Both the position numbers and the translations under genes were made by a program. Below, in pieces: positions 46,172-55,675 of a DNA stretch of 64,000 bases. Source of the DNA: Leptolyngbyaceae cyanobacterium (lineage in GTDB: Bacteria > Cyanobacteriota > Cyanobacteriia > Cyanobacteriales > Aerosakkonemataceae); the NCBI GenBank assembly GCA_036703985.1, contig DATNQN010000068.1, positions 1 through 64,000 on the forward strand, given 5' to 3'. The first letter of the stretch is position 1. Each line of letters opens with the position of its first letter. The notes under the pieces are model-generated. The model worked only from the letters and a program-made list of their open reading frames with translations, was not told the origin of the DNA and made no database searches.

Positions 46172-46498
46172 CTAACGATAATTTTCGTCGTCAGCCGGAT
46201 CGCCGTAGGGGTCTTCGCTAGCGGGACGAACGTCTCCGTACATTCCCACATCAGCCGGATCGCCGTAGGGGTCTTCGCTAGCGGGGCGAACGTCTCCGTA
46301 CATTCCCACGTCAGCCGGATCGCCGTAGGGGTCTTCGCTGGCGGGACGAACGTCTCCGTACATTCCCACGTCAGCCGGGTCGCCATAGGGGTCTTCGCTG
46401 GCGGGACGTACCGGGCGATCGTATTGGTCGCGATCGTATTCTGATTGGTCAGAACCGAAAACAGCATCCGCCATTTTTCTTAAAAATCCATCTACCAT
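46172..46498 (-). CDS. Protein of 20-residue VRPASEDPYGDPADVGMYGD repeats
   Basis: 108 residues. An N-terminal helix-like head (MVDGFLRKMADAVFGSDQSE) is followed by nearly identical 20-residue units ending in a partial one. The units are acidic, rich in Pro, Asp, Tyr and Gly, so likely disordered. No signal peptide. I do not recognise a characterised family. ATG preceded by AGGAGA about 7 nt upstream, a good ribosome site. The opposite-phase frame across the same repeats is a shadow. Confidence 0.8.
   Translation of the reverse strand: MVDGFLRKMADAVFGSDQSEYDRDQYDRPVRPASEDPYGDPADVGMYGDVRPASEDPYGDPADVGMYGDVRPASEDPYGDPADVGMYGDVRPASEDPYGDPADDENYR
46190..46415. repeat. 60-bp tandem repeat within the coding region
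   Basis: Nearly four units with core GGATCGCCGTAGGGGTCTTC, differing at only a few positions, encoding the 20-residue protein repeats. High identity suggests recent expansion or ongoing homogenisation. Confidence 0.9.
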
Positions 46499-46558
46499 GA
46501 TTTATCTCCTTTTTTTTGGTTTTCCGTGCCGGATTTCTCACCAGTTTTGGCAAGATTT

Positions 46559-47023
46559 TTACTGCGCTGGTACTAAATCAGTCAGGTCGCGTCCGGTCGG
46601 TCTGTTGTTATAACCTTGGAAATCGCGATATCTTTGCGCTTCTGACTCTGGAACTCGAATTCCTTCTGGTGGTGGCGTTACCCAACGAGCTCTACCTTGA
46701 GCATCGCGATAGTAAACTCGTCCGTTTTTGGAGAGGTAATATTGACCTTGCGGCCCTTGCTGTTGTTTATTTTTATGTTGGTTGTAAAGATAATACAGAG
46801 CAGCAGCACCAGCCAAAATTGCCACTTTCTGACCAGTGTTTAATCCTCTGCGTGCTTGGGGTGTGGGACGAGTGTTGTCAGGAGCGGTGCGGGCGGTGCG
46901 ATCGTACCTAGCATTAGGTGGATAAGCTTCATTAGACCCATTACCGCAAGCAGTGAAAAACGGCAATGCCAGTAACGCTGAAAGCAGATATGCTAATGTC
47001 TTTTTTGGGGATTTTTGATTCAT
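46559..47023 (-). CDS. Small lipoprotein, unknown function
   Basis: 154 residues from MNQKSPKKTL (ATG 47023; upstream frame to 47092 is unsupported). Lipobox in LLALPFFTACGNG, then a Pro/Arg-rich stretch, a hydrophobic helix VAILAGAAALYYLYN (about 70-85), a Gln/Lys-rich turn, and a compact Tyr/Arg-rich end (YYLSKNGRVYYRDAQGRARW, VTPPPEGIRVPESEA). I cannot name the family. Same strand as, and 60 bp upstream of, the repeat protein; possibly one transcript. Confidence 0.75.
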   Translation of the reverse strand: MNQKSPKKTLAYLLSALLALPFFTACGNGSNEAYPPNARYDRTARTAPDNTRPTPQARRGLNTGQKVAILAGAAALYYLYNQHKNKQQQGPQGQYYLSKNGRVYYRDAQGRARWVTPPPEGIRVPESEAQRYRDFQGYNNRPTGRDLTDLVPAQ

Positions 47024-47542
47024 TGATTTGCCCGTACTTTTTACTGATAAACAGCCAGTTTTAAATCCAGCTAATAGCAGTGTTTCCTTCAAGAATTATT
47101 AAAAGGACAATCAAACCATTGCACGGCAATGGCCTCTTATAAATCGAGGCAATCTTTGGATTTGGTTTATATTTATAAATAGTGATTAAATAAGTAAAAG
47201 AATCCCTCCAGCTTTAGACATAATGCTACTTCGTCCTTCGGAAATAGAGGTAATCCCTAATCCGGTTTCAATACCCTTTTATCCTTTAGTCCGAGTAGAC
47301 GGACGATAGTTTGTGCAATCCAGGTTAAAACCGCCGAGTCTAACCCGGATTTGGTATAAATTCCTAACAATGCAGGGTTTTTCAAATGCGCGATTTAACC
47401 AGCAAGAAACCCGGCTTCTGTAACAAACCGGGTTTCTTGCCCACACCAAGGTTAATTTTGCTTTTTTACCCGGTTTTTGGTAATTTTTGCGGTATCTCTC
47501 TATCTAAGAATGGCCTTTGAGTAACTTGATTAAATATCAAAT
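47024..47542. other. Intergenic region containing a palindrome
   Basis: No gene seen. Contains the CCCGG palindrome at 47402-47440 (listed separately) and a GTCC...GGAC short stem near 47290-47310. I see no tRNA or known riboswitch. Confidence 0.5.
47402..47440. repeat. CCCGG palindrome family member
   Basis: GCAAGAAACCCGG, 13-nt loop, CCGGGTTTCTTGC: perfect 13-bp stem, about 100 bp past the stop of the leftward homogentisate phytyltransferase gene. The loop differs from other copies, indicating independent decay. Confidence 0.8.
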
Positions 47543-48529
47543 TTAACTCATCAAACAAGCGGCGGGAAAAATCAAATACTCCAAGAAAAACAGTTTCCAA
47601 ATAAATTGGTAAAAACTAGCGATCGCGCTTTTATCGCGTACATCTACCTTCATACTGCGCCACCACATTAAAATCAACACTATCGAATGAGAGCTAACTA
47701 AAAAAACCGGATTTACGGTGCTAAGATAAAAAGCACTCGCGATCGTTCCCAAATAGCAAATAGTTAACACGTTACGGGCTAATTTAAATACAGCTAATGC
47801 CCCTAGTTTAATGGTAAAAGTAGTGATATTGTATTTACGATCGCCTTCCAAATCGGGAATATCTTTAAAAATGGCGATCGCAAAAGTAAATACCAAAATA
47901 AATCCGGTCAAAACCCAAACTTCCGGTAAAATTCCCCCTGGCAAGCTCGTTTCATTTCCAATCGATAACTTTTCATAAAAATGCAAAAACAATCCTAAAT
48001 TGACGATCGCTCCTCGCACTGAAAAAATGCACAATGCCGCCCAAATAGGAAATCGTTTTAACCGAATTGGCGGTAAAGAATAAGCCGTACCAATTGCCAA
48101 ACTAATACTCACCATCAAAAATAAAAACTGCCCTAGCAAACCAGATAAAACAAAAGCTAAAATACCCGTAATCGCTACAATTATTTTGGCTTGTCTTTGA
48201 GAAAATTCACCAGCAGCCAAAGGCAAATGGGGTTTATTGATTTGGTCGATCGCAATATCTTCTAGCTGATTGAGTCCGACAATATAAATGTTGCCACACA
48301 AACAAGCTAGCCAAGTTCCTAATAGTTGGATTAAACTAGTGCCGAGCGTGCTTTGGGAAGATGCGATCGCGATCGCGTACAACCCCATTACGCTCATAGT
48401 TGTCCCCGCGATCGTATGGGGGCGCGAAAATTTCCAAAATGAATAAAGCCAAGGAAAATATTGCCATACCCTTTTACTGTGGGACACATTGCTAACAGCA
48501 GGAGAAGGCTTAGAAATAATCTGACTCAC
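47543..48529 (-). CDS. hpt: Homogentisate phytyltransferase
   Basis: 328 residues, GTG start, UbiA-superfamily membrane enzyme with about eight to nine helices. It joins homogentisate with phytyl diphosphate, the committed step to tocopherol. Motifs: GLNQLEDIAIDQINKPHLPL (substrate aspartates) and IFKDIPDLEGDRKYNITTF. SFWKFSRPHTIAGT near the N-terminus is typical of the plant/cyanobacterial HPT group. Lies downstream of a tocopherol-type methyltransferase on the same strand. Confidence 0.92.
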   Translation of the reverse strand: MSQIISKPSPAVSNVSHSKRVWQYFPWLYSFWKFSRPHTIAGTTMSVMGLYAIAIASSQSTLGTSLIQLLGTWLACLCGNIYIVGLNQLEDIAIDQINKPHLPLAAGEFSQRQAKIIVAITGILAFVLSGLLGQFLFLMVSISLAIGTAYSLPPIRLKRFPIWAALCIFSVRGAIVNLGLFLHFYEKLSIGNETSLPGGILPEVWVLTGFILVFTFAIAIFKDIPDLEGDRKYNITTFTIKLGALAVFKLARNVLTICYLGTIASAFYLSTVNPVFLVSSHSIVLILMWWRSMKVDVRDKSAIASFYQFIWKLFFLEYLIFPAACLMS

Positions 48530-48570
48530 AATTCACCTAGAATTAATGCCATATTAAGTTTATCAATAAA

Positions 48571-48839
48571 GGAGTCAGAATTCAGAAGTCAGAATTCAGG
48601 AATAGAAAAAGTATGAATGTTCTACTACTAACTTAAGACACTACAGTGCATGAAGGTAAATCTACTATCTTGTTTGCCCGTCCATTTTCGTTTAATTTTT
48701 CCTCATTTAAGACCCCTCTTCACATTTTTAATAGGTGCAAACAAAACATTAGCGATTAACCATTCTTCACTACTTAATTCTTAATTTGTGAATTCTGACC
48801 CCTGAATTCTGACTCCTGACTACTGACTTCTGACTTCTA
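48571..48839. repeat. Inverted GAATTCTGAC repeat arms around an intergenic spacer
   Basis: 48571-48601 (GGAGTCAGAATTCAGAAGTC) and 48788-48839 (GAATTCTGACTCCTGACTAC) are inverted arms of the dispersed short-unit repeat, with about 190 bp of A/T-rich non-coding DNA between. They fill the hpt-methyltransferase gap. Confidence 0.75.
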
Positions 48840-48840
48840 C

Positions 48841-49689
48841 TCACTTATTAGCACAAAGTAGACCAAAGCGAATCAACCCTCGTTCGTAACCGCGACTCAT
48901 TAAACCTAGAGAAATTGCGCCTTGAATTGTTTTCCAACCACTAAATAACAAACCGACAATAGCAGAAGGAGTGAAAGCAGAATCGATCACCAAATTCCAA
49001 AAAGGTGCAACGGCTTTACTCCAATCAGCAGTCCGAATATTTCGGAAAGAAAGATCCCGCGCGATCGCTTCATATTCTGGCAAAGAAATCGTGTAAGGTA
49101 AACAATAAACTCGATAAATTTCTTCTAAATGCTTTTGTTCATCGGCAGTCAAAGGTTTTTGACCAGATGCGGTAGGACGATGACACCAAGTAGCCATTAT
49201 CAAAAGTCCACCCGGTTTTAATGCTCGATAACACTCTTGGAGAAACTGCTTTTTATCCGGCATATGTTCCCCACTTTCTAAAGACCACACCAAATCAAAA
49301 GAAGCATCAGCAAAAGGCATATTTAAAGCATCTGCTACGTGAAATTGAGTTTTGTCAGCCAGCCCAGCTTCTGTTGCTCTTTCGGTTGCCCTCGCTGCCT
49401 GTACCGGGCTGAGAGTGATCCCGGCAACCGTAGCATGATACTTTTGCGACAGATACAGGGAACTACCGCCAATCCCGCAACCTACATCTACAATATGTTC
49501 GGCTTGCTTCACATCTGCCCAAATTAGTAGTTCTTCAATTAAGTCGATTTGAGCTTGACGGCGTTCTTTTTTCTGGCTACCATCTGGGCCATAGTAGCCG
49601 TGGTGCATATGTTCTCCCCAAATTTGCTCCCACAGCCCAGAGGAAGCATCGTAAAATTCTTGAATTTGCTGATAAAGAGTAGAATTCAT
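48841..49689 (-). CDS. Gamma-tocopherol-methyltransferase-like enzyme
   Basis: 282 residues (ATG 49689; GTG 49692 also possible, with GGAG 9 nt upstream of it). SAM motif I HIVDVGCGIGGSSLYL, then VADALNMPFADASFDLVWS, MPDKKQFLQECYRALKPGGL, and the family end FGLLCANK. It methylates gamma-tocopherol to alpha-tocopherol at the membrane. Proximity to hpt supports this over the related MPBQ or other quinone methyltransferases. Confidence 0.88.
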   Translation of the reverse strand: MNSTLYQQIQEFYDASSGLWEQIWGEHMHHGYYGPDGSQKKERRQAQIDLIEELLIWADVKQAEHIVDVGCGIGGSSLYLSQKYHATVAGITLSPVQAARATERATEAGLADKTQFHVADALNMPFADASFDLVWSLESGEHMPDKKQFLQECYRALKPGGLLIMATWCHRPTASGQKPLTADEQKHLEEIYRVYCLPYTISLPEYEAIARDLSFRNIRTADWSKAVAPFWNLVIDSAFTPSAIVGLLFSGWKTIQGAISLGLMSRGYERGLIRFGLLCANK

Positions 49690-49918
49690 CACTTTGTTGT
49701 ACTCCAGTCACCGCCATCAGCCTAGCAAAAGATAATCTTTCCGAACAGCTATTGATTTGTCACCACAGATCGAGGATATTAGACACCTAATACATACTTA
49801 TGGCAGAAGAAGGCTTAGGAGAATATGAACAACTTTTAGAGTAAATAGTTATCTAAGCAAACTCAACATAACTCGTTTGGCAGTGAGCTTCAAACAAAAA
49901 TAATTGAAATAAATCCTC

Positions 49919-51259
49919 ATGACAATCTCTAGAACAATTTGCTTGGGATTCCTAGCAGTTATTGCGGTAGGAACCATTTTGCTGATGTTGCCCATTTCTA
50001 CTAGCAGCGGTACGTGGAATGACCCGATTGTGGCTTTATTTACCGCTACATCAGCGGTTTGCGTTACGGGTTTAGGAGTAGTAGATACTGGCACTTATTT
50101 TTCTTTCTGGGGGCAGTTGTTTTTAGTAGCACTTGTCCAGATTGGCGGACTAGGTTATATGACAACTAACACTTTTTTGCTTTTACTGATAGGTCGTAGG
50201 TTCGATCTGCGGCACAAAATGGCAATCCAACAAGCATTGGATCGTCCGGGAATGCAAGATAGCGCCCAATTAATTAAGTCGATTATTGCCACTACACTTA
50301 TTTTTGAAATTACTGGCGTTTTTCTATTACTACCAGTTTTTGTCCCGGATCATGGTTTGGATTACGGTTTATGGCTATCTATATTTCACAGTGTTAATTC
50401 TTGGAATAATGCTGGGTTTAGTTTGTTTAGAGACAACTTAATAGGATATCAATCATCCTTTTTGGTAGTATTTGTAGTGACTTCGCTAATAATTTTTGGA
50501 GGAATTGGATATCAAGTAATTTTCGAGATGTATCTTTGGTTGCGCGATCGCCTTTTAAGAAAACCATCATGTCAAGTTTTTTCTCTGAATTTTAAAGTAG
50601 CAACTAGTACGACTTTAGTACTTTTAGTCCTTGGTACTGTTGCCTATTTACTTGTAGAAGCAAATAATGCTGAAACATTAGGGCAATTGAATTTTGGAAA
50701 TAAAATTTTGACAGCTTGGTTTCAATCTGTCACTCCTAGAACTGCTGGATTTAATACGGTAGATTTTGGCCAAATGACTACAGCAGGATTGTTTATTACG
50801 ATCGCGCTGATGTTTATTGGTGCAAGTCCTGGTGGAACTGGTGGCGGTATAAAAACTACAACTTTACGAGTGCTTACTAGTTGCACAAAAGCAGTTTTAC
50901 AAGGTAAAGAAGAAGTTCATCTTTATCGGCGAGAAATTGCCATTACTTTGATTTTGAAAGCGGTGGGAGTGTTAATGGGTTCGGTAGCGACAGTGATCGG
51001 TGCTACTATTTTAATTTCCTTTTCGGAAGACACGCAAAAATTTAGCTTTATTCAAATTTTGTTTGAAGTCGTCTCGGCTTTTGCAACAGTTGGTCTTTCT
51101 ACTGGTATTACGGCGGGCGTTTCAGCATTTGCAAAGGTAATTTTAATCTTGACGATGTACGTTGGAAGAGTAGGCGTTTTGTTGTTAATGGGATCTTTAC
51201 TGGGAGACCCCCGTCCTAGTTCGGTTCATTATCCAGAAGAAAACCTACTCGTGGGTTAG
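49919..51259 (+). CDS. ktrB: KtrB/TrkH-type potassium/sodium transporter membrane subunit
   Basis: 446 residues with the four pore-loop repeats of the Trk/Ktr/HKT family, each with its selectivity glycine: TSAVCVTGLGVVD, NSWNNAGFSLF, VTPRTAGFNTVDFG and VVSAFATVGLSTGIT. About ten hydrophobic segments. It conducts K+ (or Na+-coupled K+) uptake under control of the RCK subunit encoded 115 bp downstream. KtrB rather than TrkH by length and by that partner. Confidence 0.92.
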   Translation: MTISRTICLGFLAVIAVGTILLMLPISTSSGTWNDPIVALFTATSAVCVTGLGVVDTGTYFSFWGQLFLVALVQIGGLGYMTTNTFLLLLIGRRFDLRHKMAIQQALDRPGMQDSAQLIKSIIATTLIFEITGVFLLLPVFVPDHGLDYGLWLSIFHSVNSWNNAGFSLFRDNLIGYQSSFLVVFVVTSLIIFGGIGYQVIFEMYLWLRDRLLRKPSCQVFSLNFKVATSTTLVLLVLGTVAYLLVEANNAETLGQLNFGNKILTAWFQSVTPRTAGFNTVDFGQMTTAGLFITIALMFIGASPGGTGGGIKTTTLRVLTSCTKAVLQGKEEVHLYRREIAITLILKAVGVLMGSVATVIGATILISFSEDTQKFSFIQILFEVVSAFATVGLSTGITAGVSAFAKVILILTMYVGRVGVLLLMGSLLGDPRPSSVHYPEENLLVG

Positions 51260-51373
51260 TTACTAAAGGATATTTGCTTGATAAAATACAAGTAGAGGCT
51301 ACAAGTTTCCCGACTTAATACTGGCTTTTTTCTGCTTAATTCGATAAATGAGAGTTACGAAAACAGGGCTACC

Positions 51374-52069
51374 ATGAATTTGTCATCTTTAGGCTTTTTT
51401 CGCAGTTTAAAAAAAGAAAATCAGCAGTTTGCTGTCATAGGATTAGGACGTTTTGGGAGAGCGGTTTGCTTCTCTTTGCATAAGTTAGGATATCAAGTTT
51501 TAGGGACTGATAAAGATGAAAAAAGAGTCTCTCAAGCTTTGACAGATCAATTACTTTCTCATGCCGTACAGCTAGATTCTACCGAACCTTCTGCTTTGAA
51601 AGAGGCGGGTATTTTTGAGTTTGATACGGTGATTATTGCCATCGGTAACTATATCCAAGAAAGTATTATTACTACGCTGAATCTTAAGGAAGCAGGTGTA
51701 CCTCATGTGGTAGCTAAAGCTTCTTCGGAAGTTCATGTTAAGCTATTGAAGCGGGTGGGAGCAGACCACGTTGTTTATCCAGAGCATGAAGCGGGTTGTG
51801 CGTTGGCGCAGACTCTCACGAAACCAGCCATTCTCGATCGCTTTGATTTAGACCAAGAAAACAGTATTGTAGAAGCGATCGTACCGGATGAATTCCACGG
51901 CAAAACGATCGCAGAACTGAAATTGCGAAGCCGTTATGGTTTAAATATGCTAGCGGTCAGTCAGGATGGTAAATTCGAGATCAATCCCGATCCTAATAGA
52001 CGATTGATTAAAGGTTCGGTAATGGTTGTGATTGGTTCCAATCAAGATATCAACCGCTTGCCAATTTAA
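51374..52069 (+). CDS. ktrA: KtrA/TrkA-type RCK regulatory subunit
   Basis: 231 residues. Rossmann RCK-N domain with FAVIGLGRFGRAVCFSLHKL (nucleotide loop) and GTDKDEKRV (acidic end of beta-2), RCK-C domain from about residue 145 (VEAIVPDEFHGKTIAELKLR). An octameric ring of such subunits gates KtrB by ATP/ADP or NAD(H). Forms an operon with ktrB. Confidence 0.92.
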   Translation: MNLSSLGFFRSLKKENQQFAVIGLGRFGRAVCFSLHKLGYQVLGTDKDEKRVSQALTDQLLSHAVQLDSTEPSALKEAGIFEFDTVIIAIGNYIQESIITTLNLKEAGVPHVVAKASSEVHVKLLKRVGADHVVYPEHEAGCALAQTLTKPAILDRFDLDQENSIVEAIVPDEFHGKTIAELKLRSRYGLNMLAVSQDGKFEINPDPNRRLIKGSVMVVIGSNQDINRLPI

Positions 52070-52082
52070 AAGGGTGAAGGAT

Positions 52083-52131
52083 GAAGTCAGAATTCTCCCA
52101 TCCAGGAGTCAGAATTCAGAAGTCAGAAGTT
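52083..52131. repeat. GAATTCAGAAGTCAG short-unit repeat
   Basis: CCAGGAGTCAGAATTCAGAA and similar units between ktrA and the TPR gene, followed by a CCCCCTGCCCCCTGCC tract. Confidence 0.7.
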
Positions 52132-52198
52132 AACAAATTTTCCCTTTCTCTTTCCCCCTGCCCCCTGCCTCATCCCCCACCGCTTCGCAAAAAGCAAG

Positions 52199-53170
52199 CT
52201 ACGCCTGCTCAACCGATCGCAAACTACTACTAGAAGAAGGTTGTTTACGGAGTATCTCTATTTGTTGAATTAGCTGATTGACTTGTTCGGCTTTATCAAG
52301 ATCTCCTTGAGATTTATATAAATCTCTCGCTCTCTTTAAAGGATTAATTGCTTCTTTGAGTTGATTTTGATAATACAAAAGCACGCCTAAATTGTAATGA
52401 GCAGCCACATTTTGTGGCTGGCGGCTAATTGCTTCTTTGTAAGCTGCGATCGCTTCTTCTGGTTGATTTTGTCGGCTTAAAACATTGCCCAAAGCGTTGT
52501 GAATTTCTGTCAAATTGGGGTCGATCGCGATCGCTCTTTGATATGCGTCGGTGGCGGCTGCCAATTGTCCTTGATTTTCCAACGCAATCCCTAAATTGTA
52601 ATAAGCCTTGGGATTATTGGGATTGAGACGAGTTACTTGATTGTAAGCAACGATCGCTTCGTCAAGACGCCCTTGTTGGAATAAAATGACGCCCAAATTG
52701 TAATAAGCATTGCTATATTCGGGATTGATGGCAAGGGCGCGATCGTAGGCGGCGATCGCCTCTTCTAATAGCCCTTGTTTGTAATAAATCACGCCCAAAT
52801 TATAGTAGGCATCTGGTAAATTAGGATTGAGACCAACGGCTCGCCGATATTCTGCGATCGCTTCTTCCGTGCGCCCTTTTTCGTTCAAAACGTTACCCAA
52901 GTAGTAATGGGCGATCGCAATTCTAGGGTCTCGCTCCAAGGCTTGTCGAAATGCTACTATGGCAGCGTCTAATCTTCCTTCATTGTAACGACTGACCCCT
53001 TGCTGAAAATAGCCCGCCGCTTCCACATCTTGAGTTACTACCCTTTGCGCTAGCAAATCTGTAGCTAATCTATCGGTAATTGCCACAGCACCAACGGAGG
53101 GAGCGAAGGGTGCTAAAACGAGACTAGTCAAAGCAGCAAGCAAATGAATTGGTGGATGCTTTTTCAACAT
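52199..53170 (-). CDS. Secreted or periplasmic TPR-repeat protein
   Basis: 323 residues with an N-terminal signal (LLAALTSLVLAPFAPSVGAVA) and about seven consecutive 34-residue TPR units from residue 50 to 295 (for example AIAHYYLGNVLNEKGRTEEA and AYYNLGVIYYKQGLLEEAI). It has no catalytic domain. Probably a periplasmic or thylakoid-lumen scaffold. The C-terminal tail is Ser-rich. Partner unknown. Confidence 0.85.
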   Translation of the reverse strand: MLKKHPPIHLLAALTSLVLAPFAPSVGAVAITDRLATDLLAQRVVTQDVEAAGYFQQGVSRYNEGRLDAAIVAFRQALERDPRIAIAHYYLGNVLNEKGRTEEAIAEYRRAVGLNPNLPDAYYNLGVIYYKQGLLEEAIAAYDRALAINPEYSNAYYNLGVILFQQGRLDEAIVAYNQVTRLNPNNPKAYYNLGIALENQGQLAAATDAYQRAIAIDPNLTEIHNALGNVLSRQNQPEEAIAAYKEAISRQPQNVAAHYNLGVLLYYQNQLKEAINPLKRARDLYKSQGDLDKAEQVNQLIQQIEILRKQPSSSSSLRSVEQA

Positions 53171-53260
53171 TTTTTAATACCTGTCCAGTATTGCCATCAG
53201 CTTTTTAACTTACTTTACCCCTAAATTGTCGGTAGGGAACTAGGGACTAGGAAAGAAAAG

Positions 53261-53309
53261 AATTCAGGAGTCAGAATTCAGGAATCAGGAATCAGAATTC
53301 AGGAGTTAG
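53261..53309. repeat. GAATTCAGGAGTCAG short-unit repeat
   Basis: AATTCAGGAGTCAGAATTCA with further AATCAGG units between queA and the TPR gene, followed by a CCCTTT tract. Confidence 0.7.
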
Positions 53310-53374
53310 AGTTAACAAATTTTTCATTTCCCTTTCCCTTTCCCTTTCCCTACTCAGTAATAGAATATTTCCAC

Positions 53375-54559
53375 TTAAGAGGATTGCTTTCTAGCCGATG
53401 GCAAAATTAACATGGCATCGCCGAAAGAGTAAAAGCGGTATTTTTGAGCGATCGCATCTCGGTATAAACTCAGCAAGCGTTCTCTGCCAATTAAAGCACT
53501 CACCAGCATCAGCAAACTAGAGCGAGGTAAGTGAAAATTGGTAATTAAACCCTCTACTACCCGCCATTGATAGCCAGGGTAAATAAATAGTTCCGTTTTA
53601 CCCCTAAATGGTTGTAATTCACCAGTTTGAGCGGCTGCTTCTAGCGATCGCACTACCGTCGTTCCCACCGCAATAATGCGACCCCCTCTCGCCTTCGCCT
53701 CCCGAATTCGCGCTACTGTTTCTGCCGATACATCCACCCATTCTTGGTGCATTTGATGAGTAGTAATATTTTCGGCTTCCACCGGTCGAAAAGTTCCTAC
53801 CCCTACGTGCAATGTTACGTAGGCTTGTTCGATTCCCATCGCCTGCAATTTTGCTAGTAATTCAGTGGTAAAATGGAGTCCGGCTGTAGGGGCTGCTACC
53901 GCTCCCGGTTTTTCAGCATATACGGTTTGATACTGTTCCGATTCCGACTGAGAATTTTTAATATAAGGAGGAAGCGGCACTTGACCGAAATCTGCTAAAA
54001 CTTGCTGTAAAAAAATCCCTTCTGGCAGTTGAAATTGTAAAATTCTTCCTCCCGTAATACTATCTGTAGCGAGAATATCAGCCGATAAAATAGATACGGA
54101 ATTACCTGGGTTTTCTTTTTCTCCCCCGCTGATATTTTCTGGGCGTTCAAAAATAATTTTTCCCCCGGGTTTTAAACGTTTACCCGGTTTTACTAACGCT
54201 AACCAGCAATTGTCTTTTTGCTCTTCTAATAACAACACTTCTACAGGCGTACCGTTAGGTTTTCGTCCGTAAAGTCTAGCCGGAATCACGCGAGTATTAT
54301 TCAGGACTAACAAATCTTCTGGTTGAAGTAAGTCGGGTAAGTTACGAAAAACCTGATGGCTGTGGTCAGAGGGAGAATCAACTACTAGCAACCGAGAGCT
54401 ATCCCTTGGTACTACGGGGTTTTGAGCAATTAACTCTTCTGGTAGTTCGTAATCGTAAGCATCTAATAATAGGTCTTCTTCTCGATCGCCATTGAGAGAA
54501 GATGATAGCCATTTTTGATTTTGCATTTTAATCGTGGAAAGTTGTGTAAAGTTTTTCAT
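53375..54559 (-). CDS. queA: tRNA preQ1(34) S-adenosylmethionine ribosyltransferase-isomerase
   Basis: 394 residues. It makes epoxyqueuosine in the tRNA wobble position from preQ1 and SAM. Motifs: [73 protein letters not shown] and [19 protein letters not shown]. The first 30 residues are extra relative to the family and lack features; the ATG at 54526 is an alternative start. No queuosine genes are adjacent. Confidence 0.92.
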   Translation of the reverse strand: MKNFTQLSTIKMQNQKWLSSSLNGDREEDLLLDAYDYELPEELIAQNPVVPRDSSRLLVVDSPSDHSHQVFRNLPDLLQPEDLLVLNNTRVIPARLYGRKPNGTPVEVLLLEEQKDNCWLALVKPGKRLKPGGKIIFERPENISGGEKENPGNSVSILSADILATDSITGGRILQFQLPEGIFLQQVLADFGQVPLPPYIKNSQSESEQYQTVYAEKPGAVAAPTAGLHFTTELLAKLQAMGIEQAYVTLHVGVGTFRPVEAENITTHQMHQEWVDVSAETVARIREAKARGGRIIAVGTTVVRSLEAAAQTGELQPFRGKTELFIYPGYQWRVVEGLITNFHLPRSSLLMLVSALIGRERLLSLYRDAIAQKYRFYSFGDAMLILPSARKQSS

Positions 54560-54726
54560 CGTTCTTGCGACACATTATTATGTTATTTTAATAAAAGTCT
54601 ACAATTTAGCTAAAAATTGGGTAAACCTCCCCAGTCAAAATTGGGGAATTCTCCCCTATTTGTTAGGTGTCATTTTTCGCAAGAATAATAGGTATAAAGC
54701 TCCCTGGTCTATTTCACGATTAATTT

Positions 54727-55116
54727 ATGGAATACCTATATTTTCTTGCTAATGCTAGCCTTACCCAAAGAATCGTCGAGTACCTCCACAGAAACCGTCA
54801 GTTACCGCTGGAATCGGTAACGGTTTTACATCAGATTGATGGGTGGGTTATTAAAGTAAAAATGAAAAATTCTCTGCAACCACAACAGCATGGGGACTTT
54901 AAAGCTTTCCTAAATGAATTGGGAATTCCTCACCAACCAGAAGTACGGGTGAAAATGGCACTTTGGAGTTTAGATGCCGGACAATCTCCGATCGAAGTAA
55001 TGCGTCGATATCAGGTAGCAGTAGTTTCTCATGGCAGACCCGATCGAGAAGAAATAGAAGCATTCCGCAAGCAATTCGTCAATGGTTTGGGATATTGCCC
55101 GGAAACGTTAGCCTAA
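54727..55116 (+). CDS. Conserved-type hypothetical protein, 129 aa
   Basis: Soluble, no signal peptide or transmembrane helix. N-terminal half looks alpha/beta (RIVEYLHRNRQLPLESVTVL, GWVIKVKMKN), and a C-terminal helical part includes PIEVMRRYQVAVVSHGRPDR. I do not recognise it. Codon pattern and composition match neighbours, which supports coding. Divergent from queA with 167 bp between. Confidence 0.75.
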   Translation: MEYLYFLANASLTQRIVEYLHRNRQLPLESVTVLHQIDGWVIKVKMKNSLQPQQHGDFKAFLNELGIPHQPEVRVKMALWSLDAGQSPIEVMRRYQVAVVSHGRPDREEIEAFRKQFVNGLGYCPETLA

Positions 55117-55135
55117 AACCATTAATTTCGGTTTT

Positions 55136-55657
55136 TCAGTGACTAAAGGCTGATTCGATATATTGTTGCAAGACTAGTCGATATCCCGGGTTACTGGTAG
55201 TTGGTGGTAGGATAAACGATCGCGCAGCGCAGTCATGTTGTTCTGCTGTCAATGAAGGAGGGAGACCAGAACGATCGCTCGATCGAGCATCTAAACTACC
55301 AGATGAAATAGCGGGTAATCGCTGACACCTAACTAAAGCTACATCAAATCGGCAGGCGAGATCCGCTAATTCCGGGTAAGCAGCTAAAAATAACTCCGCC
55401 GCCTGCCAAAGTTTAGCTTGTTTTTGAGAAGTGACGGACAACAACCCATCTGCATCCCAATTACCCCCACTGCGAGTTTTCACTTCTACAAATACTAACT
55501 CTCCCGGTTGAGGTTGCCCTACGATATCTAATTCCCCGCCGGGACAATACCAGCGACGATGCAAAATCGTCCAACCTTCTGCTTGTAACCATCGTGCCAC
55601 TAGGTCTTCACCTAATGCACCGAGATCGGGATAATGAGATAAAGAACGGTTTGCCAT
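55136..55657 (-). CDS. UPF0102/YraN-family nuclease-like protein with insertion
   Basis: 173 residues (ATG 55657; an upstream TTG at 55660 is in frame). Family core: LGALGEDLVARWLQAEGW, CPGGELDIVGQ and LVFVEVKTRSG, a PD-(D/E)xK-like set (E, D, E-x-K). The usual end (GYRLVLQQYIESAF) is separated from RFDVALVRCQRLP by about 45 extra residues rich in Ser, Arg and Leu, encoded by 55184-55318. Role of the family is unclear, perhaps nucleic acid processing. The insertion lies after the catalytic region, so activity may survive. Confidence 0.85.
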   Translation of the reverse strand: MANRSLSHYPDLGALGEDLVARWLQAEGWTILHRRWYCPGGELDIVGQPQPGELVFVEVKTRSGGNWDADGLLSVTSQKQAKLWQAAELFLAAYPELADLACRFDVALVRCQRLPAISSGSLDARSSDRSGLPPSLTAEQHDCAARSFILPPTTSNPGYRLVLQQYIESAFSH

Positions 55658-55675
55658 CAATTGACTGGGAAAAGC

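Noticed and set aside
46105-46467. Leftward 120-residue frame with repeated PPAKTPTAIRLTWECTETF units
   Set aside because: It is a second open phase across the 60-bp repeats; the other frame has a good ribosome site and sensible composition.
49800-49844. 14-residue frame MAEEGLGEYEQLLE upstream of ktrB, possible leader peptide
   Set aside because: Too short to support; no attenuator-like hairpins follow it.
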